34,269 nucleotides of DNA from Bacteroidales bacterium (GCA_021740045.1 JAIPAP010000044.1:1-34269); one strand, 5' to 3'. Positions 6,123-15,341 are shown, numbered from the stretch's first letter. The notes: generated from the letters alone by a model not told the origin. Numbers and translations are program-made.

Positions 6123-8942
6123 CTATCTGACCTTAAATTTGCGAAACATAAAAAACAGTATACCAACTAGCGCCGGAATAAAAGCCAATGCATTCGATTG
6201 GGACGTATTTGTGTTGTTCATTTTAGCGGTTTCATTACCGGCTTCTTTATCCTTGAGAACTTGTTGGCCTTTATTCTCTTTTAGAACAGGAACCCGGTAT
6301 TTATAATTTTTCTTAATCATATTCCGATGATGCCCGTTGAATTTCATATCAATGGTATGACAAACATCGCAGTTCTTGTTGGTTCCAATGGTTCCCGAAA
6401 TGCCCATGTATTGAATGGGTTGCATATTATCACGTTCTTTACCGTACATGTTTGTTGCCATGTAAACGGCATGGGGCGAGCCATGGCAGGCAGCGCACAT
6501 TACACCATGTGTATCGGTGCGATTGCGGTACAATTCACTACCACCGGCCACCCAACGGTTAAATCCGTCAATTCCCCGGCCAGAGCTCATCACATCAAAA
6601 TTCACGTGGCAGCTCAGGCAGTCGGTTTCCTGTAGCCAGGGCATTCGTGGATTCACCTGTTTAACCGATTCAACACCCCGCAGGGGGAGATTTTGCATCA
6701 GCCTTTCGGCAGATGGTTTTCCGCGCTCGTCTTCATGTTTTAACAAGGCCATTGCATGGTCTTCCATTTTACCATGACAAAGAGTACAATTGAAGCCCTT
6801 TTCAGCATGGCGGCTGCGGAGGCATTCGGTGGTTCCGCCCGGAGTATTGGGATGGCACAGGTTACAAGCATCACCGCTCATACCCGATAAATAATTGGCA
6901 TGAAATCCGTGCATGGCAGACGAGAAATTCAGGTGTTCTTTTTTGCCCCCAGCGCCAATGGCCGGATCCCCATGGCAGGATTGGCACAGCACCGGATTAC
7001 CGTTTTTGGCTTGCTCGTATAGATTGGTGTTGCTTAAGCGGTCGTGAACCTGAAGAATGTTTATGGACGTTTCATCAGCTATGCCGGCCACATCATTCCA
7101 TCGCCAACCACCCTGATGACAGTTGCGGCAGCCCATCTCGGTGGAGGTAGGAGCTATGGCTTTGGTCATTGCCAGCTTTTCTCCTGTTTCCTTATTATAG
7201 GCCGTTATGGTGAAAGCCGGATAAGGATTGAATTTTCCGTCATCCCGGTAAGGGGTAACAGGGATAAATTCAGCTATAAATGAATTATGAACATTAGGGT
7301 GCATAGTGCCGGTAACTTTATTTCCGGAAAGGCCCACGCCGGGTTCCAGCTTGGCCCCATAAACTTTTTCGGCATATTTCCAGAATGGAACATGTTTTTC
7401 AGGATTGCGGTACCCTTCCTGCACTTCATACTTCAATTCAACTCCCGAGCTGATCACCTGGGGTTTTTCACCCCGTTTGATCAGCTGGGCCCATATGGTA
7501 TTGGCCGGTGGCAGAAACGAGAACCAACGGCTGTTATCGGAAATGCAATGCATCCCCAAGTCGTTCCAGGCCAGCAATACGTATTCATCCTGCTCTTTAT
7601 CGAAGGGTGGGATTTCCGGTACTTCAGCTTCGGCAATGTGTTTCTTTCCGGGCTGTTCTTTTTTGCCGTTTATTTTGCGGGTAATGTATGCGGCAACGGC
7701 TTTTCTCTCCTTATCCGTACCAAAAAAGTGTGGCATGTAGGTTTCTATCCTGCCCAGGCCGGTGAGTTTGGCTTCCATGCCACGCTCTGTGAGATGATCG
7801 GTGCGGGGAATAATATCATTGTAGCCTCCAACAGTATGGCAGGAAAGACATTGGTGTGCAAAGATCACCTCGCCGGCTTCCAGGAGGTTTTCATCGTTTA
7901 CTTCATGGATTGGCGCCCATTTGGCGTTTTTCAGGTAACCTTCCTTATTGATCTTTTCAGCTTCGTTTACCTTAATGGAATTGGAATACATGTATTCATA
8001 GATCACATAAGGCTTGCGGGCAATTTCGCGTAAATATTCGAATCCACCAATCCAGCCCAATCCAATTACTATTAACAAACCAACAATGACCGATTGGGCC
8101 TTGCGGTTGAATTTTAGCAGCATTGTCAATCCAAGGGCGAATAGCAGGATGGAGGAGATAAAGAAAACGCTGTCGAATGTATTGGCTTCGGGATTGTACA
8201 TGAAGAGGTTTTGCTCGGCAGGCGCCGGAAGCACATTCAGATACAGGATGCCGCCAATCAATAAAAGAACGATGGGCGCATACATCCATTTAACGTTATA
8301 CCGTAAAAGCTGCGCCCTGAAGTCAAGGTCTTTAGTAAGAACTGCCGTGATCATACCAAATAACCCGGCAAGCGTAAAGGCAATACCAGTGCGGAAGATA
8401 AGGGACGGTAAAAAGGAGGGATTGAAAAAACCGTGAACAAATTCATTGGTGGTAAGCCATTCGCCCGGTGTGAGCATGAAGTCGATAATACCGTTGATGA
8501 TAAACAGGCTCAGCCAGGCAAAGGCAAAATACAACCATCCCACCGTCATATGTGCCTTACGGTTCATCGAATCGAAGCGATAATGGTAAATAAGCAAAGC
8601 GATTATCTCCCCGACAAAGAAAACCCATTCGGTTGCCCAGGCAAACACAAAATTATGGATCAGGGTGGATGTTGCTGCCGGATTGACTAAAGATATAATG
8701 AACCAAATTCCCACGCCGCTTACCCCACCGAAAACCATAGTGAGCAACAGGAAAAACCGGGTGTGTGATTTTACATATTGCAGCAGGCGGTTATCGTTGT
8801 TTCTTACCGCTTTATGTTCGGTTAAAACAAGGTATAAACCTCCGCCCACAGCCAGATGAGCAATAAACACATGCAGAATTGCGATGGTGGCAATGAGTAT
8901 GCTGCCACCGGTTGCCGGAATTTGCCAAATGGGATAATTCAT
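6123..8942 (-). CDS. Bd-superfamily membrane core fused to an octaheme cytochrome c domain
   Basis: A 939-residue protein. Residues 1 to about 310 hold around eight transmembrane helices related to CydA (start PIWQIPATGGSILIATIAIL; His24 and His29). Then comes a long exported part with eight CxxCH sites: CLSCH, CRNCH, CQSCH, CNLCH, CTLCH, CLSCH, CAACH and CDVCH. A motif NDLGMHC lies between the first and second hemes. A final helix (ALAFIPALVGILFFMF) and basic tail RKFKVR anchor the C-terminus. Proteins of this type belong to the less studied branches of the cytochrome bd superfamily that carry c-type hemes (described as OR-C in comparative work). Their electron donor and acceptor are not established. 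The gene overlaps the preceding CydA-like gene by 4 bp (ATGA), so the two form a complex. Canonical GRQPW and QPMK quinol-site motifs are absent. Confidence 0.85.
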   Translation of the reverse strand: MNYPIWQIPATGGSILIATIAILHVFIAHLAVGGGLYLVLTEHKAVRNNDNRLLQYVKSHTRFFLLLTMVFGGVSGVGIWFIISLVNPAATSTLIHNFVFAWATEWVFFVGEIIALLIYHYRFDSMNRKAHMTVGWLYFAFAWLSLFIINGIIDFMLTPGEWLTTNEFVHGFFNPSFLPSLIFRTGIAFTLAGLFGMITAVLTKDLDFRAQLLRYNVKWMYAPIVLLLIGGILYLNVLPAPAEQNLFMYNPEANTFDSVFFISSILLFALGLTMLLKFNRKAQSVIVGLLIVIGLGWIGGFEYLREIARKPYVIYEYMYSNSIKVNEAEKINKEGYLKNAKWAPIHEVNDENLLEAGEVIFAHQCLSCHTVGGYNDIIPRTDHLTERGMEAKLTGLGRIETYMPHFFGTDKERKAVAAYITRKINGKKEQPGKKHIAEAEVPEIPPFDKEQDEYVLLAWNDLGMHCISDNSRWFSFLPPANTIWAQLIKRGEKPQVISSGVELKYEVQEGYRNPEKHVPFWKYAEKVYGAKLEPGVGLSGNKVTGTMHPNVHNSFIAEFIPVTPYRDDGKFNPYPAFTITAYNKETGEKLAMTKAIAPTSTEMGCRNCHQGGWRWNDVAGIADETSINILQVHDRLSNTNLYEQAKNGNPVLCQSCHGDPAIGAGGKKEHLNFSSAMHGFHANYLSGMSGDACNLCHPNTPGGTTECLRSRHAEKGFNCTLCHGKMEDHAMALLKHEDERGKPSAERLMQNLPLRGVESVKQVNPRMPWLQETDCLSCHVNFDVMSSGRGIDGFNRWVAGGSELYRNRTDTHGVMCAACHGSPHAVYMATNMYGKERDNMQPIQYMGISGTIGTNKNCDVCHTIDMKFNGHHRNMIKKNYKYRVPVLKENKGQQVLKDKEAGNETAKMNNTNTSQSNALAFIPALVGILFFMFRKFKVR

Positions 8943-9994
8943 CGTTCTATATCGGTTTTGGGTTTAAGCATCAATTTTAACATGTAGTAAATCAGGTAAA
9001 GGCCTGCTAAAAATACCACCAGGAACATGGTGAGTGAACCGTACTCCGGTTGGAGCACCATATCGCCCGGGGTGTAGATATCGCCAAAATAGGCGTGCCG
9101 CACCAATTCGCGCATAACCACCATAATGGCTAAAATAATGGGGGCAATAATGAGCAGCGATCTTAATTGTTGCTTTAGCCCCTGTATAACAGCTGCCAGG
9201 GCCAGAATAAACCCAATGGATATCAGGATGGTGTAGATCATATTGCCGCCCAAAAACAACGAATAGATCTCCGATGGCAGGGTGAACAGGAAAATGATCC
9301 CCAATGCGATTTGGACTACCGTAGCATAGGCAAATATCTTAATCCCGCGTTTCATCTCCGAATCGCGTTCCTGTGGCTCAGTCTTTTTCCTGAAATAATA
9401 CCAAAGCGCCTTCCCGAGGCCGGCAATGGCAATGGCCCCGGTCATAAAATGCAGGTAACGCGGAAACAGCGTGGGTTCTCCCCAGTTCAGGTTGGTCCCG
9501 CCCGGGTTTTCAAAATACATACTCCAGCGCTCAGGCCGCAGCATAAGGGTGCTGTTGTTTACCAGCATGAAGCCAATGTACAGTAGTATAAGCGTTGAAA
9601 GCACCAGGCTTCCCCTGGCCAATGCCTTGTTTTTTCCGGTTTTATAAACAAAGATGTAAGCTCCGTAATACCCAAGGATCAGAAACGGGATTACCAGCAG
9701 CCAGGGAACCGCCATCAATATGGAACTGGAATAAAAAAACTGCCCGTAGATCACCTGCACGAACAGCAAGGGGGGTACCCCAAAATTGATCGTCAGGGCG
9801 ATGAGGGTTGGGATACTGAAAGCATCGTTTTTTACCGTTTTGCCTTTAAATGAATCCCAAAGGGTGAAAATGCTGCCGCCAACGATAAAATTCATCAATA
9901 CCAGGTGCAGCAAAAACGTAACCAGCAATAAGACCTGCGACCACATCCAATGGGCCGGCAGTACATCGGGGGCCGGGATGATTTGTAAGATCAT
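8939..9994 (-). CDS. CydA-like membrane subunit partner of the octaheme fusion
   Basis: A 351-residue, strongly hydrophobic protein with about eight to nine helices. It begins ILQIIPAPDVLPAHWMWSQ and continues LLLVTFLLHLVLMNFIVGG, with His residues in the first two helices (His15, His30) as in bd-superfamily subunit I proteins. It lacks c-type heme motifs and a Q-loop. It is the first gene of a two-gene operon whose second gene starts inside its stop codon, so the two subunits are almost certainly made together and form a heterodimer analogous to CydA/CydB or CydAA'. The exact reaction is unknown: oxygen reduction or a reversed quinone-linked reaction are both possible. Confidence 0.8.
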   Translation of the reverse strand: MILQIIPAPDVLPAHWMWSQVLLLVTFLLHLVLMNFIVGGSIFTLWDSFKGKTVKNDAFSIPTLIALTINFGVPPLLFVQVIYGQFFYSSSILMAVPWLLVIPFLILGYYGAYIFVYKTGKNKALARGSLVLSTLILLYIGFMLVNNSTLMLRPERWSMYFENPGGTNLNWGEPTLFPRYLHFMTGAIAIAGLGKALWYYFRKKTEPQERDSEMKRGIKIFAYATVVQIALGIIFLFTLPSEIYSLFLGGNMIYTILISIGFILALAAVIQGLKQQLRSLLIIAPIILAIMVVMRELVRHAYFGDIYTPGDMVLQPEYGSLTMFLVVFLAGLYLIYYMLKLMLKPKTDIER

Positions 9995-10022
9995 GGGTTT
10001 TGGTTTTTGATAGACATGCTAA

Positions 10023-10030
10023 CAAATGTA
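10023..10030 (-). promoter_or_regulatory. -7 box of a promoter for the CydA-like/octaheme operon
   Basis: TACATTTG on the minus strand matches the Bacteroidota TAnnTTTG -7 consensus exactly, about 30 nt upstream of the ATG at 9,994. The -33 position holds only a poor match (TTAT), so strength may depend on an activator. Confidence 0.45.
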
Positions 10031-10132
10031 TGAAATTTACCTATCTTTTATAAGTGCATAAATAATTTAGAAGAATTATAAATATGGCAAAATGGGAGGT
10101 GTTTTGGCAACCTTCTTTACGTAAAAATAATT

Positions 10133-10156
10133 ATGGTTCCGTTATTCCGGAACCAT
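10133..10156 (-). terminator. Terminator downstream of the VOC protein gene
   Basis: ATGGTTCC (10133-10140) pairs perfectly with GGAACCAT (10149-10156). On the minus strand the stem is followed by AATTATTTTT. It lies 120 bp past the stop of the glyoxalase-like gene. Confidence 0.55.
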
Positions 10157-10277
10157 CAAAAAGAGGCCTAAGGTGATCAGGCTTGAGTCATTTGAATAGG
10201 GAGGATGTTTGTCAATGGTTATTGCGATTACTGAAAGCACTGCCAATTCGATTTGGAAAGGGGCTCTCTTATCCGGC

Positions 10278-10685
10278 TTAATTGATTTTTTTTATTTCCT
10301 TTGCAAAAGCAATAATATGTCCGTCTGGATCGGAAAAGTAGCAAACCTTATCTCCCCAATCTCTGTCAATAATGGGACTTATTAATTTTGCTCCGCTCTT
10401 TGTTGCATTTTCAAATTCTATCTGAATATCGTCAACATACAAATACAGTTCACATCTCGGAATACCACTTCCACTGCCTGGATGCGGTGTTTTGTCAGCT
10501 AATATTTTAGCTATGCCTTTGTTTGGCATTAGTCCAATTTTACAATTATCGGATAAGTTAAATTCCGACATGCCAGGAACATTTAGGTCAGGGGCTTTGC
10601 GAAATATATTTTGATAAAATTTACAACTTGCTTCTTGGTCGTTAACATACAAAATTGTTTCAATAAGTTTAATTTGGCTTATCAT
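10278..10685 (-). CDS. VOC-superfamily (glyoxalase/bleomycin-resistance-like) protein
   Basis: The start is placed at the ATG at 10683-10685 (MISQIKLIETILYVND), where homology to the family begins. An in-frame ATG at 10739 would add 18 unrelated residues and falls inside a palindrome. The 135-residue product shows one VOC module pair: an N-terminal ETILYVNDQEASCKFYQNIF with substrate-loop residues, then CELYLYVDDIQIEFENATKSGAK and VCYFSDPDGHIIAFAKEI. These proteins are cytoplasmic metal-dependent isomerases, dioxygenases or drug-binding proteins; the substrate cannot be told. It follows the esterase gene with a short gap. Confidence 0.85.
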   Translation of the reverse strand: MISQIKLIETILYVNDQEASCKFYQNIFRKAPDLNVPGMSEFNLSDNCKIGLMPNKGIAKILADKTPHPGSGSGIPRCELYLYVDDIQIEFENATKSGAKLISPIIDRDWGDKVCYFSDPDGHIIAFAKEIKKIN

Positions 10686-10736
10686 TTTTCTGTTTATTGC
10701 TGAATTATTGCCGGATGTTTTAGCTATGATCATTTT

Positions 10737-10757
10737 CATAGGGTCTCAGACCCTATG
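10737..10757. repeat. Perfect 10-bp inverted repeat between two genes
   Basis: CATAGGGTCT, one central base, then AGACCCTATG. It sits between the stop codon of the esterase (10760-10762) and the glyoxalase-like gene, and includes the upstream alternative ATG of the latter. No T-run follows on either strand, so it is not a classic terminator. Confidence 0.7.
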
Positions 10758-10759
10758 AA

Positions 10760-12148
10760 CTACATTTTCACAAACCTGCCCACAAAGCTAGTTTCATCCG
10801 TTTTAAGGATGATAATATAGCTTCCGGGCTGCAGCTGTTGCACCCTAATCTCCTTTTTGGGTTTTTCATCGGTTAGCCGCAGATTACCGTTTACATCGAA
10901 AATTCTGACAACAGCTCCCGGATTTTCAGAAAGCCGGTTGATGTATAAAATATCCGTCACCGGATTGGGGTATAGCTTTAGTGGCCTGATGTTCCTGTTT
11001 TCCTCAGCAACATTTGTCCCGGTGACAAACAGATACAAATAGGCTTCTTCGAAGTCCCCGCCCCAGGTATCCTCGTTGTGTTCGCCGCCTTCGATCACCT
11101 TGGATGAAACATGCTGGTAGCCCAGTGCATTTAAAGTATCTTCCATCTGATACATTCTGTTGATGTATTGTCCGCCTTCGTTCTCACCACAATTCTGATA
11201 GAAAAGAATATCCTGTTCAAAGCCTGTTTCGGCCAGAAAAGGCCAGATGGAATCGTAATTGGCCCAGTAGGCCGGCGAAAACGGTCCGCACTTGCTGAAC
11301 ACCTCCTGGTATTTCATGGCGCCGTAGAGTGAGATCACTCCTCCCAGAGAGCTTCCCATAATGCCGGTATTATCGCGATCCGGCAGCGTCCTGTAATTAT
11401 CATCAATATATGGCTTAAGGGTTTCCACGATAAAAGCCATGTATTCATCTCCTTCCCCGCCGGCGAAATCTGGATTGTACCAGGGAAGATACTCATTGGC
11501 CCGGTGTTGTCCGTCATTGTCGATACCCACCACGATGGGCACGGGATAGCCTTCTCCTTCCAGTTCATTCAGGGTTTCATCCACTTCCCATTCACCCATA
11601 AAGGAAGTATATTCATCAAAGAGGTTTTGCCCGTCGTGCATATAAAGTACCGGATAACTATTCTGGCTCTGTTCGTAGTCGGGAGGCAGGTAAAGCCAGA
11701 TACGGCGGTAACGGTCGAGTTGAGGCATATAAAAATCTTCATCCATGATGATCACGTTTTCAGCGGCTGTTGAACCCCCGCCTCCGCCGTCATCTGCCCA
11801 GTTGTAGATGACCACATACACGGTTTCTCCGTTACCGAAGGTAAAGGAACGGTTATCAATTTCTTCTCCGTTGGGGCCTTTTTCTACAGTTTCCCAGCTG
11901 CCACGGGTGAATTTGTATTCAATGGTTTCCCCGTTCGAAAAGCCTTCAAGGGTGATTTCCCATAGATTATCCGCATTCTTTTGCATAACATAAGCAGCAT
12001 CCCCTGGATTCCAGCCGTTAAAATTGCCGGCTATGTACAGCTCATCCTCCGGCGGGGTGTAACCGGGCAATGAATCGACAATAAAAGTAACCTGGGCCTG
12101 CGAGGCCGTTAGCAAGAGGGCCAGGATGAGTGTGGTAAAAGTTTTCAT
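10760..12148 (-). CDS. Secreted CBM20-esterase with T9SS sorting domain
   Basis: A 462-residue exported enzyme. The signal peptide (1-18, ending SQA) is followed by a starch-binding CBM20-like domain (about 20-118: LYIAGNFNGWNP, then IEYKFTRGSWETVEKGPNGE). A Gly-rich linker (GGGGG, 121-125) leads to an esterase D-type alpha/beta hydrolase (about 130-375) with YPVLYMHDGQNLFDEY and the nucleophile motif GSSLGG (265-270, Ser267); a late His (GGEH, His357) fits the catalytic triad. A type IX secretion C-terminal domain starts at about 388 (LYPNPVTDILYI). Likely a surface or released carbohydrate esterase acting on an alpha-glucan or acylated sugar; the substrate is inferred only from the CBM. An exact -7-like box TATTTTTG lies at 12209-12216, with a poor -33. 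Confidence 0.9.
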   Translation of the reverse strand: MKTFTTLILALLLTASQAQVTFIVDSLPGYTPPEDELYIAGNFNGWNPGDAAYVMQKNADNLWEITLEGFSNGETIEYKFTRGSWETVEKGPNGEEIDNRSFTFGNGETVYVVIYNWADDGGGGGSTAAENVIIMDEDFYMPQLDRYRRIWLYLPPDYEQSQNSYPVLYMHDGQNLFDEYTSFMGEWEVDETLNELEGEGYPVPIVVGIDNDGQHRANEYLPWYNPDFAGGEGDEYMAFIVETLKPYIDDNYRTLPDRDNTGIMGSSLGGVISLYGAMKYQEVFSKCGPFSPAYWANYDSIWPFLAETGFEQDILFYQNCGENEGGQYINRMYQMEDTLNALGYQHVSSKVIEGGEHNEDTWGGDFEEAYLYLFVTGTNVAEENRNIRPLKLYPNPVTDILYINRLSENPGAVVRIFDVNGNLRLTDEKPKKEIRVQQLQPGSYIIILKTDETSFVGRFVKM

Positions 12149-12493
12149 CTTTTGTAAGTTTTAGTTTTTGGTTGCGTATGAATAAAGTTCATAAATTTTA
12201 CTATATGGCAAAAATAATCTTTTAAAGTAGAAAATGAGAGTAACCTCTATTCCCACACTTACCTATTTTGGCCCCTGTGGTGCGTTTATCTTTTATTATC
12301 TGTGAAATATGAGTCTGGGGTATCTCTGTATCCTTTGATTATCTGTATGCAGTAATCTTAAGAGGACGTAAAAACTCCCCCAGTAAAATTTCTCCCGGGT
12401 GACTATTTGCTAATCTATTCATTTTTAATCCTGCTTTATTTTAATGGTGATATTGAACTTTTTACTATCCCATTTTTTCATTATAAACGGATG
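12149..12493. other. Intergenic stretch without a gene
   Basis: 345 bp of AT-rich DNA between two convergently ordered secreted-protein genes on the same strand. Apart from the possible -7 box at 12209-12216, no ORF, hairpin terminator or repeat was recognised. Confidence 0.6.
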
Positions 12494-13498
12494 TTAATCC
12501 TTTACGAATTTACTTGTAAGTATTTTGTTTTCAATATGTAATACTATGAAATACACACCATTTTCAAGATGAGAAACCTCAATTATATCATGATTATTAA
12601 TTTTATCAACTGATATGGATTCCACAATCCGTCCGTTTATATCAACAATTTCAGCTGATTCAATATCGAATTTCCTTCCCTTTTTTATATAAATGTAATC
12701 GTCGGTTGGGTTGGGAAATACCTGAAGATAAGTGTCAGTTGTATGCTGCCGGTTGATCGAGAGGCCTGTTCCTTCCAGCTTTTTTACTTTTTTCTCCACA
12801 GTATCCATTATCCAAAAGTTAGCACCATCATATGTTATGTCAGTCGCATGAGATGGTATTCCATATTTCCAAAACTCTTGTTCTCCATCAGTGGTTGTTA
12901 TTATATCATCAAAATGACTAATTGCATAAATAGAATCATTCGCTATAGTCATACCGACCAAATGAGTACAACATAAGGTTGTGTCAGTTTTAGTGTCCCT
13001 GTCAATTTCAATTAAACACGGACCATAACCTCCATCATATGAAACATAGAATTTGTGATCATAATATGTTAACCCCCATAAACCTCCAGGTGGTAAAGTA
13101 AATTCCACACCAAAAATTTTTATCGTATCAATTTTATTTCCATCCGATTTATCTATTTGATATAAATGATAAACCGGATAAGTATATGGGCCTATTGTTG
13201 TGTCTCCAACAATATCGGTATTCAAAGCCCACAATGTATCATTTACAAATGAGATTCCTGTTATTGTAGCGTTCTCAACCACTATTGAATCTTGAGTTTC
13301 TCCGGAAGTACTTACACTATAAATCTTTCCTGAATCATTATCACCAATCCACAGGTTTGTCCCATCCCAGGTTAATCCCCAGGGATTCAGTGCAGGAGAA
13401 TTAAACTCGGTAATAACTTCAAGTGTGTCAATTTGGGCTGACAGATAACTGATGCCCAACCCTAAAATACCTAAAAATGTTAAAATTGCTTTTTTCAT
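12494..13498 (-). CDS. Secreted beta-propeller-like protein with T9SS sorting domain
   Basis: A 334-residue exported protein: signal peptide (1-21, LGISYLSAQ), then repeated blades of the type NPWGLTWDGTNLWIGDND, GISFVNDTLWALNTD, GLWGLTYYDHKFYVSYDGG, GMTIANDSIYAIS and DITYDGANFWIMDT. This pattern resembles SMP-30/NHL or YncE-like six-bladed propellers. From about residue 258 a T9SS sorting domain follows (VFPNPTDDYIYI to the end). The ligand or enzymatic role cannot be told. It has its own promoter, and no partner gene is evident. Confidence 0.8.
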   Translation of the reverse strand: MKKAILTFLGILGLGISYLSAQIDTLEVITEFNSPALNPWGLTWDGTNLWIGDNDSGKIYSVSTSGETQDSIVVENATITGISFVNDTLWALNTDIVGDTTIGPYTYPVYHLYQIDKSDGNKIDTIKIFGVEFTLPPGGLWGLTYYDHKFYVSYDGGYGPCLIEIDRDTKTDTTLCCTHLVGMTIANDSIYAISHFDDIITTTDGEQEFWKYGIPSHATDITYDGANFWIMDTVEKKVKKLEGTGLSINRQHTTDTYLQVFPNPTDDYIYIKKGRKFDIESAEIVDINGRIVESISVDKINNHDIIEVSHLENGVYFIVLHIENKILTSKFVKD

Positions 13499-13524
13499 GG
13501 TTTTGTTTTTAATTGGTTCTACTG

Positions 13525-13556
13525 CAAATATAGTGGAATTTTTTAATTATTACAAT
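13525..13556 (-). promoter_or_regulatory. Promoter of the secreted propeller gene
   Basis: On the minus strand the -7 box TATATTTG (13525-13532) is an exact TAnnTTTG match. ATTG (13553-13556) lies 20 nt upstream, a near match to the TTTG -33 box. The leader to the ATG at 13,498 is about 20 nt. Confidence 0.65.
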
Positions 13557-13645
13557 TTTTTGTTTTGATGGCCATTATTCCCGGCCGGATTTATGGGGAT
13601 TTGGTATATAGTCCAATAATGTCAAAGACCACTAATTAAAAAGAG

Positions 13646-13666
13646 CCGGTCAAGGTAATTGACCGG
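13646..13666 (-). terminator. Terminator of the ExbB-like gene
   Basis: A perfect 8-bp stem CCGGTCAA/TTGACCGG with a 5-nt loop, followed on the minus strand by CTCTTTTTAA. It lies about 20 bp after the stop codon of the 127-residue membrane protein. Confidence 0.75.
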
Positions 13667-13686
13667 GTTTTAAACAATACATGAAT

Positions 13687-14070
13687 TTAGATGTTGAGCG
13701 ATTCCCATTTTTTCTTGTTAAAATACCAGAATAATAATGAAATGATTAGTACAAAAGCACAAAAAATGGGTACTTTAAACGATTCAATAATCCCACTCAT
13801 AACAAGTTGGGGTGAAATATCGGTTTTTTGAATCATCACTTCCAGTACTTCAATCATTCCCGCAATTTGATTAAGAATGCCGGAAATGAAAACAACAACA
13901 CCCAAAACAATCATAGAGTCGATGTTTGTTTTCTTAATGGTTTTCTTTTTAGTCAAAAAAAGTTGAACGCTTAAATAGGGACCATAAATTAATACACCCA
14001 AAATTGACCCTCCGATTAATAAAAAAGTGAATCCTTCAAGAGTCGTAAACAGATATTCGAACATTGACAT
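13687..14070 (-). CDS. Small membrane protein resembling MotA/TolQ/ExbB
   Basis: 127 residues with three predicted helices: FLLIGGSILGVLIYGPYLS, MIVLGVVVFISGILNQI and FKVPIFCAFVLIISLLFWYF. The segment GMIEVLEVMIQKTDISPQLVMSGIIESF resembles the ExbB/TolQ core (a GxxE...ISPxLVxxGIxEA-type motif), but the protein is much shorter than a normal ExbB (about 230). Short stand-alone versions occur in Bacteroidota and their function is unknown. It is divergent from a LytS/LytTR two-component system, which may regulate it. A TAGATTTG -7-like box lies at 14107-14114 on its strand. Confidence 0.5.
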   Translation of the reverse strand: MSMFEYLFTTLEGFTFLLIGGSILGVLIYGPYLSVQLFLTKKKTIKKTNIDSMIVLGVVVFISGILNQIAGMIEVLEVMIQKTDISPQLVMSGIIESFKVPIFCAFVLIISLLFWYFNKKKWESLNI

Positions 14071-14294
14071 AATTAATAAAATTTAGTTAAACATTTAATA
14101 TCGATTCAAATCTACACCGAAAATCAAATCAATTTTTAAGAATTATCTGTTCAACCCATTTTTGACTTCAACTAACCATTTAATTCAAATAATTGGAAGT
14201 AGGCTTAGTATTCCTGTAGTTTGTAGAACCGGAAATGCATTTTAGCGAAATTTACAGTATAAAATTTTGATATTTCATATATTTGAAAAAAAAT

Positions 14295-15341
14295 ATGAAT
14301 ATACCGCTAAAGAGAATAATCAGAATAGCAATTCACATTTTATTTTGGATTTGTGCATGGTTCTTTTTCTTCTTTTACTATAAAAGATATAGCGAAGTTA
14401 ATATCTTTACATTAACTGCATCAATAATCAACTTAATTGCCGCAATAGCCACAGTTTATACGTTTAATTACTACCTGATTCCAAATATTCTATTAAAAAA
14501 CAAGTTGAGAAAATTTATTGCGCTAGCTTTTGTAGCGGTTGTTATGTTCTTCTACATACAACTACTATTAACGCTATTATTAGTGGTGAAATTGCTAAAC
14601 ACCGGGAGCAGGTTATTTCCTGAAATGATCGATGTAGTGATGCTCTTTTTTAATATGTTCTTTGTTGTATTTATTGCCATCGCCATAAAGTTCTACAAGC
14701 GTTGGAATGAGAAGAATTTTCGTGAACAACAAGTGCAGAAAGAAAAAGTAGAAGCTGAACTGCAAATGCTGAAAACGCAAATTAATCCACACTTTTTGTT
14801 TAATACGCTTAACAGCATATATGTATTGGCCATGAAAAAATCAGAGCAAACGGCTAATATAGTTATGAAACTTTCGGATATATTGGATTACATTCTCTAT
14901 AAAATTGATGCTCCCCGAATCGATATTTCTAGTGAAATTAGAATAATCGAAAACTATATAGAACTCGAAAGAATTCGATTTACCGATAGAGTTAATCTTA
15001 ATTTTACATCCCACTTTAAATCGAAAAATCTTCAGATTCCACCCATGTTAATTATTCCTCTCGTTGAGAATGCTTTTAAACACGGTTTGTCAAAATCAAT
15101 AGATAAATCTTTCATAAATATCACAATAGAAGAGTCTGATCAGATGTTGCATATAGCTGTTTCTAATAGTAAAAGTCATAACACGATGAAAAGCGAAGTA
15201 GGTGGAATTGGCTTATTAAATGTAAAGAAACGATTGGATTTGCTTTTTAATGATAGTTACAAACTAGATATTTCTGAAAAAAACAAGCGTTTTGATGTAA
15301 ATTTGTCGATTCCGGTAATTAATTGTATTACAAATGATTAA
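14295..15341 (+). CDS. LytS-type sensor histidine kinase
   Basis: The start is chosen at the ATG at 14295; the longer frame begins with a TTG at 14283. The 348-residue kinase has four membrane helices (about 8-30, 37-60, 74-101 and 110-133), a short coiled segment (EKNFREQQVQKEKVEAEL), and the His_kinase domain of the LytS/YehU class: QINPHFLFNTLN with the phospho-acceptor His166. The ATPase follows, with the N-box PLVENAFKHG (Asn259) and GGIGLLNVKKRL (from 303). There is no large extracellular sensor, so it probably senses a membrane signal. Its stop overlaps the start of the response-regulator gene by 8 bp, giving translational coupling. A TATATTTG box at 14278-14285 is close to the start, which would leave almost no leader. 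Confidence 0.92.
   Translation: MNIPLKRIIRIAIHILFWICAWFFFFFYYKRYSEVNIFTLTASIINLIAAIATVYTFNYYLIPNILLKNKLRKFIALAFVAVVMFFYIQLLLTLLLVVKLLNTGSRLFPEMIDVVMLFFNMFFVVFIAIAIKFYKRWNEKNFREQQVQKEKVEAELQMLKTQINPHFLFNTLNSIYVLAMKKSEQTANIVMKLSDILDYILYKIDAPRIDISSEIRIIENYIELERIRFTDRVNLNFTSHFKSKNLQIPPMLIIPLVENAFKHGLSKSIDKSFINITIEESDQMLHIAVSNSKSHNTMKSEVGGIGLLNVKKRLDLLFNDSYKLDISEKNKRFDVNLSIPVINCITND

Noticed and set aside
7287-8033. A long plus-strand ORF of 248 codons opposite the octaheme gene
   Set aside because: It is a shadow frame of a strongly coding minus-strand gene with clear heme motifs.
14278-14285. TATATTTG as the promoter of the LytS gene
   Set aside because: It matches the -7 consensus, but lies only 10 bases before the ATG and lacks a -33 partner, so it is reported only as a remark.
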